Shown here: in pieces, positions 5,803-10,606 of the stretch
How the letters are laid out: every line of letters begins with the position of its first letter
Position numbering within the stretch: position 1 is the first letter of the stretch
Source of the DNA: a virus
Reading direction: 5' to 3' (one strand)
IMG/VR virus record: IMGVR_UViG_3300020182_000048
Location: 1-52,608 of that record
DNA: 52,608 nt
Program-made: the position numbers and the translations under genes
Notes under the pieces: model-generated
Told to the model about the DNA's origin: nothing
What the model saw: the letters and a program-made list of their open reading frames with translations, nothing else
The model's database searches: none

Positions 5803-6189
5803 TTAGTCGTTAGTTATTGTGATTAAATTCCAGTTTTTAGAGCCAAGGCGGCTTAGGTGAGAACACCCTTTTTCAATGCAGAATACTTCTCTGCCCGCGT
5901 CGTTAGTTATAAGAAATCCACTGCCAGCATCGCGAAGCGTAACTTCGTACAGTTTAGTGGGTGTTATATTGGGTGTACCGCTAGCAGTAGTGAAAGCATA
6001 GGTTATTTCGATCGGTTTCTCGTCGGGTATTTGGTTGAATAGTTCGTGACGTATATCCTCCATCAGCTCTACGTCGGAGTTGTCCATGTTAAAGTCGTTA
6101 GTCTCGGCTTCGTGGTCAAGTATATCACCCAACAAATCGTGTAGTCGGTGGAATTGTTTTACTGGTAATTTTAGTTTTGCAGTTTGCAT
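5803..6189 (-). CDS. Hypothetical protein, 128 aa; paralogue of 7005-7376
   Basis: The N-terminal half (MQTAKLKLPVKQFHRLHDLL, EAETNDFNM, LFNQIPDEK) is nearly identical in pattern to residues 1-60 of the 123-aa protein at 7005-7376. The C-terminal half is a set of beta strands in both (KLYEVTLRDAGSGFLI, NWNLITITND) but has diverged strongly. This suggests an N-terminal helical interaction module joined to a small SH3-like or KOW-like barrel. First gene after promoter 6218-6249. Function is unknown. Confidence 0.7.
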   Translation of the reverse strand: MQTAKLKLPVKQFHRLHDLLGDILDHEAETNDFNMDNSDVELMEDIRHELFNQIPDEKPIEITYAFTTASGTPNITPTKLYEVTLRDAGSGFLITNDAGREVFCIEKGCSHLSRLGSKNWNLITITND

Positions 6190-6217
6190 AGTATATATTG
6201 TTTATTAGTTACATTGT

Positions 6218-6249
6218 TATTATCTATCGGTGGACGTATTTGGTCTGCA
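6218..6249 (-). promoter_or_regulatory. Leftward promoter element copy 5
   Basis: Minus strand: TTGCAGACCAAATACG, 10 nt, GATAATAACAATG. It is located in the 3' end of the 78-aa gene, whose stop TAA (6220-6222) is inside GATAATA. Confidence 0.7.
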
Positions 6250-6456
6250 AACGTCATCTACTCGCATATCGTTGCTTGCATTGATCGCTTCATAGTAAGG
6301 TGATAACATCCACTCTATTTTAGCTAGATCATGACCCACGTCCCGTAGCATTTTACGGTAATCGTTAGGGTTTTCGCGTATAGCAACCGCATATTTGTAC
6401 GTTGCTTTGTCGTTGTAGTCGAGCACCCATAGGTACATAGTTTCTTTATTTTCCAT
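6220..6456 (-). CDS. Hypothetical protein, 78 aa
   Basis: Starts MENKETMYLWVLDYNDKATY. The middle VAIRENPNDYRKMLRDVG carries one of the TGCTATAC repeats (6378-6385). The C terminus CRPNTSTDR is encoded by promoter copy 5 and parallels the CRRNTHCKR end of the 107-aa protein. No recognised family. Confidence 0.6.
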   Translation of the reverse strand: MENKETMYLWVLDYNDKATYKYAVAIRENPNDYRKMLRDVGHDLAKIEWMLSPYYEAINASNDMRVDDVCRPNTSTDR

Positions 6457-6468
6457 AGTTTTATAGTA

Positions 6469-6816
6469 TTATAGGTTAAACATTTCTTTTAGCGATTTAA
6501 CAGCGTCTTTGCGTTTAAGGTTAATATTTTCCTCTTCGTGGGTGTCTAGTTCACCTACAAGATCGTCTAGATGTTCGTACATGTGGTCGAGTGCAACCGC
6601 TAGTACGTTGTGTTCCGTATTCGTTAGTGTAGTTTGACCTATATGTACTTTCAGTTTATTTTGTTCGATAAATTTGTGTAATACTTCATTTATATTACCG
6701 AGTGCACGGTCGATTTCGAAAGATTGTTCAGGTGAAATATCACCGCTATCGAGATCGAAGTCTTCGCATATTCCGCTCCAATCGATTTCTACATATTCTT
6801 CAGTTAAATTCTTCAT
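6469..6816 (-). CDS. Hypothetical protein, 115 aa, acidic helical
   Basis: Acidic N terminus (MKNLTEEYVEIDWSGICEDF) followed by long helices (EIDRALGNINEVLHKFIE, NVLAVALDHMYEHLDDLV). Length and acidity are compatible with a DNA-mimic or protein-binding inhibitor, but no motif identifies it. It is two bases downstream of the 59-aa gene and 12 bases upstream of the 78-aa gene. Confidence 0.6.
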   Translation of the reverse strand: MKNLTEEYVEIDWSGICEDFDLDSGDISPEQSFEIDRALGNINEVLHKFIEQNKLKVHIGQTTLTNTEHNVLAVALDHMYEHLDDLVGELDTHEEENINLKRKDAVKSLKEMFNL

Positions 6817-6818
6817 AG

Positions 6819-6998
6819 TTATATATATTTTTTTAATTCTTTTCTTACTTTAATTACATCTTCGTCTGATATTTCTTCGTCTAGAAAGCAATTTTCACGT
6901 TGTAGGTACACATCGTATACTATATCGTGAAATCCCTCCCACATTAGGTCGTCCATGCGGTCCGCTATTTCTTTTATTTCTTCGTCAGTTAGTTTCAT
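6819..6998 (-). CDS. Small acidic protein, 59 aa
   Basis: ATG 6998, TAA 6819. It begins MKLTDEEIKEIADRMDDLM and continues acidic throughout (DEEISDEDVIKVRKEL). It starts 6 bases after the stop of the 123-aa gene, and its stop makes the TAACTATG junction with the next gene. No recognised family. Confidence 0.6.
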   Translation of the reverse strand: MKLTDEEIKEIADRMDDLMWEGFHDIVYDVYLQRENCFLDEEISDEDVIKVRKELKKYI

Positions 6999-7004
6999 AG
7001 TTAC

Positions 7005-7376
7005 TTAGTTTTCTACGTTAATAATGGTCCAATCTCTACCGTTTAGGAAAGCACAGTTCTTGAAGAGACAATAGATTACTTCACCGTCTTCGACTTCTAA
7101 TTTGAAACCGTGCTTACTCGTTTTTTCTGTTATTTTATATAGTTTACCCGCTTGTATACTAGGGTTTGACGATCGGCCGGTTACAGCGTAATCAGTGTAG
7201 GTTTTTTCGTCAGGTATTTGGTTGAATAATTCAATCCGTATATCCTCTAAGAATTCGATGTCATTACTCTCCATATTGAAAACGTTAATCTCGGCCTCAT
7301 AGTCAATTAGATCACCTAATAAATCGTATAGTCGGTGGAATTGTTTTACTGGTAATTCTAGTTCTGCTTTTTGCAT
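7005..7376 (-). CDS. Hypothetical protein, 123 aa; paralogue of 5803-6189
   Basis: Shares ELPVKQFHRLYDLLGDL and IELFNQIPDEK with the 128-aa protein, at the same positions. The C-terminal beta-rich half (KLYKITEKTSKHGFKLEV, RDWTIINVEN) is alignable but divergent. Second gene of the unit that begins at promoter box 7599-7630. Confidence 0.7.
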   Translation of the reverse strand: MQKAELELPVKQFHRLYDLLGDLIDYEAEINVFNMESNDIEFLEDIRIELFNQIPDEKTYTDYAVTGRSSNPSIQAGKLYKITEKTSKHGFKLEVEDGEVIYCLFKNCAFLNGRDWTIINVEN

Positions 7377-7392
7377 AGTATTTATATATTTA

Positions 7393-7569
7393 TTAGTTAT
7401 TATTAGTTAAGTACAGTTCTTTCGGAGGATTTACATCGTTACCTATTTGGTCGTCGATAAAATTTACCCAAGCATCGTGGTCTTCGAATAGTGGTTCTAG
7501 TATAGAATAGTGATTTTCTAGGTCCACTACATTATTAAAATAAATTCGGTTATTAAATGGTTTTTTCAT
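7393..7569 (-). CDS. Small hypothetical protein, 58 aa
   Basis: ATG 7569, 30 nt from promoter box 7599-7630; TAA 7393-7395. The protein begins MKKPFNNRIYFNNVVDLENH and contains EDHDAWVNFIDDQIG. First gene of the unit. No known family. Confidence 0.6.
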   Translation of the reverse strand: MKKPFNNRIYFNNVVDLENHYSILEPLFEDHDAWVNFIDDQIGNDVNPPKELYLTNNN

Positions 7570-7598
7570 ATTATATAGTTATTATTTGTATTCACATT

Positions 7599-7630
7599 TA
7601 TTATCAAAAGGTAATCGTAATTAGTCTGCA
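7599..7630 (-). promoter_or_regulatory. Leftward promoter element copy 6
   Basis: Minus strand: TTGCAGACTAATTACG, 10 nt, GATAATAAATGTG. It stands free of coding sequence, with a 267-bp gene-free stretch upstream. Confidence 0.7.
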
Positions 7631-7897
7631 ACCGTGACAACCATTACCGTAGCCACTTACAAACACTTAATACCACTTACCCACTAAAATAATCCCATAT
7701 TTACTGTAGCTTTCACCCCAAAACAGGTAATTATATTAATTTAATTAAATACTAGTTCTTTAAGTGTACTTTTATTACCATGAGTAAATTAGTACTCTAG
7801 TCTAATAGATAGTCTCTGACTACTCTACACTAGTATTACTTAACTAAAGCTTAGTTATCTAAGTTAGCTCAGTGGGGTCCATTTCTTCAACATCGAC
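7631..7897. other. Gene-free stretch between leftward units
   Basis: 267 bp without a convincing ORF. It is A/T rich with a hairpin TAACTAA-AGC-TTAGTTA (about 7839-7855), several TAGTAC/GTACT-type short inverted repeats, and one late-promoter-like TAATTATATTAA near 7730. It could hold a regulatory region or a decayed gene; no tRNA or terminator with a T-tract is evident. Confidence 0.4.
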
Positions 7898-8134
7898 CTA
7901 AAATTCTTTTAAGTAAAACCTTATTAACTCTGACATCGTGAACTTTTTCCTCCACTGTGTTGTCTGTTCTATATAGGTATCTTCACCGATCATTTCTACA
8001 TTACCGTCTTCGATCCAATTTATCACCATTCCTACATCGACCATATCCGTTATCTCTTCGTGAGTCAGGTGGTCATATTCCTGTATTAGATCGGTGTAAA
8101 TTTCTTCCCTTAATTCTTCAGTAGTTAGTGTCAT
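7898..8134 (-). CDS. Hypothetical protein, 78 aa, acidic
   Basis: Only gene of the unit from promoter 8160-8191. It begins MTLTTEELREEIYTDLIQEY and has a helical first half, then a strand (NVEMIGEDTYIEQTTQW) and RKKFTMSELIRFYLKEF. No recognised family. Confidence 0.6.
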   Translation of the reverse strand: MTLTTEELREEIYTDLIQEYDHLTHEEITDMVDVGMVINWIEDGNVEMIGEDTYIEQTTQWRKKFTMSELIRFYLKEF

Positions 8135-8159
8135 ATTAGTGTGTTTTTGTATTCACATA

Positions 8160-8191
8160 TATTATCTTTAGGTGAGCGTAATCTGTCTGCA
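8160..8191 (-). promoter_or_regulatory. Leftward promoter element copy 7
   Basis: Minus strand: TTGCAGACAGATTACG, 10 nt, GATAATATATGTG, 26 nt upstream of the 78-aa gene start at 8134. Confidence 0.7.
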
Positions 8192-8211
8192 AGGTGACAC
8201 TGCTTCTACCG

Positions 8212-8231
8212 TGCTATACGCGTTGCTATAC
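8212..8231. repeat. TGCTATAC double repeat, copy 1
   Basis: The 20-mer TGCTATACGCGTTGCTATAC, two octamers 12 bp apart, occurs identically at 8212, 9209 and 10321. Each copy lies within about 40 bp upstream (in the sense of leftward transcription) of a leftward promoter. A further single octamer is at 8269-8276. Confidence 0.7.
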
Positions 8232-8301
8232 ACCGCTATGACCGCCCGCTGAGGACGGAACATACCTATGCTATACACACGCTGAGGTGTGGTTTTTTTA
8301 G

Positions 8302-8409
8302 TTAGTATTCGTTTTCATCTTCGTCGTCAAATACGGCGTGCTCTAGACACGATCCGCATAGTTCGTCGCTTAAATAGCTTGGCTCTGAGCCACAACAGTT
8401 ACTCCACAT
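8302..8409 (-). CDS. Small zinc-ribbon-like protein, 35 aa
   Basis: ATG 8409, TAA 8302. It starts MWSNCCGSEPSYL and contains LCGSCLEHA: two Cys pairs (CC and CxxC) in the pattern of tiny phage zinc-ribbon proteins, ending in an acidic tail (DDEDENEY). It probably binds one zinc; function is unknown. It follows the 46-aa gene by two bases. A hairpin CACAC/GTGTG with an adjacent run of seven T on the plus strand lies just beyond its stop (8276-8299). Confidence 0.65.
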   Translation of the reverse strand: MWSNCCGSEPSYLSDELCGSCLEHAVFDDEDENEY

Positions 8410-8411
8410 AA

Positions 8412-8552
8412 TTATTCTATTAAGTTATTATTAATTGCATACTCTAGATTATCTAGTGCTTTTTGTATATCGTCAGCGATCGGCTCACATCCGTGATAGC
8501 TTAGACTTCGTTGACATAGTTCTAACATTTCTTTCGTTTCAGTATAGTTCAT
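8412..8552 (-). CDS. Small hypothetical protein, 46 aa
   Basis: ATG 8552, 25 nt downstream of promoter box 8577-8608. It begins MNYTETKEMLELCQRSLSYH and is predicted helical. The junction with the zinc-ribbon gene is TAATTATG. No recognised family. Confidence 0.6.
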   Translation of the reverse strand: MNYTETKEMLELCQRSLSYHGCEPIADDIQKALDNLEYAINNNLIE

Positions 8553-8576
8553 ATTATTTAGTTTTAGTTACATTAT

Positions 8577-8608
8577 TATTATCTATTAGTACTCGTAATT
8601 CGTCTGCA
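8577..8608 (-). promoter_or_regulatory. Leftward promoter element copy 8
   Basis: Minus strand: ATGCAGACGAATTACG, 10 nt, GATAATAATAATG. It lies 22 nt beyond the stop of the 118-aa gene and 25 nt before the 46-aa gene. Confidence 0.7.
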
Positions 8609-8630
8609 TTTGGCCGAAGCCTAAGCCTGA

Positions 8631-8987
8631 CTAAGTCAGACTTGCTTCAGAATCCTGGAATTCTTTTGACGTCTCGTCAATTTCCAGTTCTTCGATCGTA
8701 GCCAAGTGCCTCACATTCGTCGGCAAGTTAGTGCTTTGAGACCAGTACTTTCGCTTAAGCCAGCAAGCTTGGAACTTCAGTTTCGGAAGCATTGCTTCGA
8801 GTATCACGTCGTGATTGTAAGTCACTCTTTGATTTTTGTTGTTCACAAAAGTTATTATTTGATTTCGATTCATCCAGCTTTCTCGGACTACGAAGTTCTT
8901 TCGCTCGATCGGCGGGAAGATTTTAGCTTTATCTTCGTTGGACATTGATTTCAGTGCATTCTGTAAAATTTCATTTGAATTTTGCAT
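8631..8987 (-). CDS. Hypothetical protein, 118 aa
   Basis: Begins MQNSNEILQNALKSMSNEDK; a basic, aromatic central block (FQACWLKRKYWSQS) and an acidic C terminus. The N terminus with SNEDKAKIFPPIERKNF suggests a helix followed by a strand-rich domain. No family is recognised. It is the sole gene after the tandem promoters at 9034 and 9138. G+C content is slightly higher than its neighbours. Confidence 0.65.
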   Translation of the reverse strand: MQNSNEILQNALKSMSNEDKAKIFPPIERKNFVVRESWMNRNQIITFVNNKNQRVTYNHDVILEAMLPKLKFQACWLKRKYWSQSTNLPTNVRHLATIEELEIDETSKEFQDSEASLT

Positions 8988-9033
8988 AGTTATTAGAATT
9001 TAATTATTAATTATTATTATTAGTATTCAATTA

Positions 9034-9065
9034 TATTATCGATTTATAGACGTGATTAGTCTGCA
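9034..9065 (-). promoter_or_regulatory. Leftward promoter element copy 9
   Basis: Minus strand: TTGCAGACTAATCACG, 10 nt, GATAATATAATTG. Proximal of two tandem copies upstream of the 118-aa gene. Confidence 0.7.
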
Positions 9066-9137
9066 ACTTTGTATTATTAAATAATTTCTTAATTTATTTT
9101 TATTTTATTATTTATATTAATTACTTACTTACAACTA

Positions 9138-9169
9138 TATTATCTAAAAGTGAACGTAGTTTGTCTGCA
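9138..9169 (-). promoter_or_regulatory. Leftward promoter element copy 10
   Basis: Minus strand: TTGCAGACAAACTACG, 10 nt, GATAATATAGTTG. It is 104 bp upstream of copy 9, with only A/T-rich sequence and no ATG between them. Confidence 0.7.
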
Positions 9170-9324
9170 AAAATGGGGGGTGACAAAATGACATGACATA
9201 ACGTCGCATGCTATACGCGTTGCTATACACGCCTCCGGCGTTGCCGCTGTGACCCACAGCCACGTCAGCTGCTAGTTTCCTTATAGGGATCGGGGTCAGG
9301 CATTGGCGCCGCGAGGTCGTGATC
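9170..9324. other. Gene-free stretch with hairpins
   Basis: 155 bp, G+C richer than its surroundings. It holds the second TGCTATAC double repeat, a hairpin CGCC-TCC-GGCG (9230-9240) and a hairpin GCTGTG-ACC-CACAGC (9246-9260). The hairpins could end leftward transcripts coming from 9895, though no T-tract follows. Confidence 0.45.
9209..9228. repeat. TGCTATAC double repeat, copy 2
   Basis: Exact copy of the 20-mer seen at 8212 and 10321, in the same orientation and 40 bp upstream of promoter copy 10. Confidence 0.7.
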
Positions 9325-9390
9325 TTAGTTCCTTAGTGCATACCCAGCTCCTCGAGCCAGGTCAGCAAGTATCCTCTTGAATGCTTTCAT
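9325..9390 (-). CDS. 21-aa microprotein B
   Basis: ATG 9390, TAA 9325-9327: MKAFKRILADLARGAGYALRN. Its ATG overlaps the TGA of the 46-aa gene (AAATGA), so it is coupled to it. It matches microprotein A (4281-4346) in length and at the basic N terminus, K(K/R)IL, the Ala positions and YA(I/L)RN. Two independent copies in operon junctions make chance unlikely. Confidence 0.55.
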   Translation of the reverse strand: MKAFKRILADLARGAGYALRN

Positions 9391-9527
9391 TTTAGTATGG
9401 TATTTATAGTGTTCATAATCTGTACTGGGTTCAGTCCTGGGTAGTGGTCCTTCATCTGGCTTGCTACCTCGCCAGGCATTAGTAGCCCCATGGCGTAGGC
9501 TTGGATAATCTGTTCTGGTGTTCTCAT
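9387..9527 (-). CDS. Small hypothetical protein, 46 aa
   Basis: ATG 9527, TGA 9387-9389. It begins MRTPEQIIQAYAMGLLMPGE and contains VASQMKDHYPGLNPVQIMNT; two amphipathic helices, possibly a small helix-turn-helix (EQIIQAYAMGLLMPGEVAS), but too short to call. It lies 15 bases after the 56-aa gene. Confidence 0.6.
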   Translation of the reverse strand: MRTPEQIIQAYAMGLLMPGEVASQMKDHYPGLNPVQIMNTINTILK

Positions 9528-9542
9528 CTGTTTGGTTTTAGA

Positions 9543-9713
9543 TTAGTATATGTTTGGATCTTTCTTAGCTCCCGCCAGATAGTTAGCCATCATCAGGCTG
9601 TCGATCTTGTGGCCGTCGATAGGTTGTATACCTTTCTTGTAGTCGGCTTCACTTCGGTTCTTCTGGTAGAACTTTATCAGTTCATTGATTGTGTTGTGAT
9701 CTTGTAAGGACAT
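9543..9713 (-). CDS. Small hypothetical protein, 56 aa
   Basis: ATG 9713, TAA 9543. It starts MSLQDHNTINELIKFYQKNR and includes IDGHKIDSLMMANYLAGA. Helical, no recognised family. It is preceded by TAACT from the stop of the upstream gene (TAACTATG junction). Confidence 0.6.
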   Translation of the reverse strand: MSLQDHNTINELIKFYQKNRSEADYKKGIQPIDGHKIDSLMMANYLAGAKKDPNIY

Positions 9714-9715
9714 AG

Positions 9716-9895
9716 TTATATGGATTTTAGTTTATACTTTATTATTTCTCGGTCGAGTATCTTAGTCACTGTTTCGATGTCACTGTTGTCTACGATCAGT
9801 CCGCCGTATGTTATATGGACTGGTCTGTTCAGTTTATTACTGTTTGTGATCTGGTTGATAGTCTTGTAGACTGTGTTGAATAGAATCTTTGTCAT
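9716..9895 (-). CDS. Small hypothetical protein, 59 aa
   Basis: ATG 9895, 29 nt downstream of promoter box 9924-9955; first gene of a four-gene unit with the 56-, 46- and 21-aa genes. It begins MTKILFNTVYKTINQITNSN, with a beta strand VHITYGGLIVDNSDIE and a C-terminal helix. No recognised family. Confidence 0.6.
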   Translation of the reverse strand: MTKILFNTVYKTINQITNSNKLNRPVHITYGGLIVDNSDIETVTKILDREIIKYKLKSI

Positions 9896-9923
9896 AGTTA
9901 TTATATTTAGTTACTTACATTTA

Positions 9924-9955
9924 TATTATCTTAGAGTAGACGTGGTTTGTCTGCA
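9924..9955 (-). promoter_or_regulatory. Leftward promoter element copy 11
   Basis: Minus strand: TTGCAGACAAACCACG, 10 nt, GATAATATAAATG. It is immediately preceded on the transcription side by the 35-bp repeat at 9958-9992. Confidence 0.7.
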
Positions 9956-9957
9956 AT

Positions 9958-9992
9958 GGATCCGCCTTGGCATCAAGGACCGGCTGAGGTTA
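9958..9992. repeat. 35-bp repeat next to promoter, copy 1
   Basis: Begins GGATCCGCC, contains the hairpin CCTTG-GCAT-CAAGG, and ends GGCTGAGGTTA at the stop codon of the microgene 9990-10064. 31 of 35 bases match 10135-10169, in the same position relative to a promoter. Confidence 0.65.
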
Positions 9993-10064
9993 TCTCAGAC
10001 ATCGGTAGATAAGGTCTTTAATATCTTGGATTTTCATTTCTAAAGCGGGATCTAAATTTTTCAT
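9990..10064 (-). CDS. Microprotein, 24 aa
   Basis: ATG 10064, TAA 9990-9992: begins MKNLDPALEMKIQDIKDLIY and ends RCLR. A single helix with alternating hydrophobic and charged residues. It lies alone between promoters 10101 and 9924. Support is its position 37 nt after a promoter box and the duplicated 3' context; it could also be a non-coding leader. Confidence 0.4.
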   Translation of the reverse strand: MKNLDPALEMKIQDIKDLIYRCLR

Positions 10065-10100
10065 CTTATATTTATTTTAATTATTATTATCTTACAACTA

Positions 10101-10132
10101 TATTATCTATGGATCAACGTAAACCGTCTGCG
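10101..10132 (-). promoter_or_regulatory. Leftward promoter element copy 12
   Basis: Minus strand: TCGCAGACGGTTTACG, 10 nt, GATAATATAGTTG. TTGCAG is changed to TCGCAG in this copy. Confidence 0.65.
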
Positions 10133-10134
10133 AA

Positions 10135-10169
10135 GGATCCGCCCTGGTGTCAAGGACAGGCTGAGGTTA
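10135..10169. repeat. 35-bp repeat next to promoter, copy 2
   Basis: Same 35-bp unit as 9958-9992, with four differences; it ends in the stop codon of the 23-aa microgene. The hairpin pairing is partly lost here (one C-A mismatch). Confidence 0.65.
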
Positions 10170-10238
10170 ATCATCCCAGTTACATCTTAGGAAGGTTGCT
10201 ATCAAAGCCATTGGTATTGCGATCAAGAATATTATCAT
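10167..10238 (-). CDS. Microprotein with membrane helix, 23 aa
   Basis: ATG 10238, TAA 10167-10169: MIIFLIAIPMALIATFLRCN followed by WDD. Almost entirely hydrophobic, a single transmembrane segment like small toxins or phage membrane peptides. It starts 39 nt after promoter box 10277-10308 and uses the AATAACTATG start context; it is the most upstream leftward gene, so probably expressed first. Confidence 0.5.
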   Translation of the reverse strand: MIIFLIAIPMALIATFLRCNWDD

Positions 10239-10276
10239 AGTTATTATTATTTATTATTATTATTATCTTACAACTA

Positions 10277-10308
10277 TATTATCTATAAGACAACGTGATC
10301 CGTCTGCA
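10277..10308 (-). promoter_or_regulatory. Leftward promoter element copy 13
   Basis: Minus strand: TTGCAGACGGATCACG, 10 nt, GATAATATAGTTG. It is the rightmost copy, facing away from the late genes, and forms the left border of the divergent control region. Confidence 0.7.
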
Positions 10309-10320
10309 AGCCGACCTCTA

Positions 10321-10340
10321 TGCTATACGCGTTGCTATAC
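10321..10340. repeat. TGCTATAC double repeat, copy 3
   Basis: Third exact copy of the 20-mer, 12 bp from promoter copy 13. Confidence 0.7.
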
Positions 10341-10420
10341 GCACGCTGTGCGCAAGCACCTTAGCTAAGGCCTAGTTAGTAGTCCTAAACCCTGGGCGTA
10401 AAACCGCAGCTAAAGGTAAA

Positions 10421-10445
10421 CCCTTAACCCCAATCCCTAAAACCC
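10421..10445 (-). other. Putative G-quadruplex, telomere-like
   Basis: On the minus strand four G-runs are separated by short loops: GGG, TTTTA, GGG, ATT, GGGG, TTAA, GGG. This satisfies the usual G3+N1-7 quadruplex rule and looks like irregular telomeric repeats. A G-run GGGGGGTGGG follows on the opposite strand at 10449-10458. Confidence 0.5.
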
Positions 10446-10550
10446 AAAGGGGGGTGGGTCAAATCAAATCCATTTCCGTAATCAAAATGGTTTTTCAATT
10501 TACTATATAGCCCTATACCCCTAATTATGTAATAAAGTTTTTTTTCGGGC

Positions 10551-10582
10551 GTAGCTTTTTAGAAAACTGGGTAATTATATTA
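10551..10582 (+). promoter_or_regulatory. Late promoter a
   Basis: GTAGCTTTTT (10551-10560), 10 nt, GTAATTATAT (10571-10580). It shares GTAGCTTTTT and the 10-nt spacing with the promoter ahead of groEL and is 25 nt from the first late gene. Confidence 0.6.
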
Positions 10583-10606
10583 GTCATAGTGCTAAATTTT
10601 ATTTGA

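Larger units (their letters stand above)
10309..10606. other. Divergent control region between early and late arms
   Basis: 298 bp without a gene. It contains the third TGCTATAC double repeat (10321-10340), a hairpin CGCAC-GCT-GTGCG (10340-10352), the 12-bp palindrome CCTTAGCTAAGG (10359-10370), a C-rich/G-rich tract (10421-10458), an A/T-rich segment and the late promoter 10551-10582. This layout would suit a replication origin or the regulatory hub that switches arms; neither is proven. Confidence 0.55.

Noticed and set aside
7855-7885. tRNA D-arm-like GTTAGCTCAGTGGGG
   Set aside because: No acceptor, anticodon or T arm can be formed around it.
8276-8299. Terminator hairpin CACAC/GTGTG with seven T
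   Set aside because: The T-tract is on the plus strand, where no gene is read; on the leftward transcript the run precedes the stem as A residues. It may still be a barrier to rightward readthrough.
1-10500. Plus-strand frames in the early arm, for example 9501-9707
   Set aside because: Overlapped by well-supported tightly packed minus-strand genes with promoters; no plus-strand promoter or family match.
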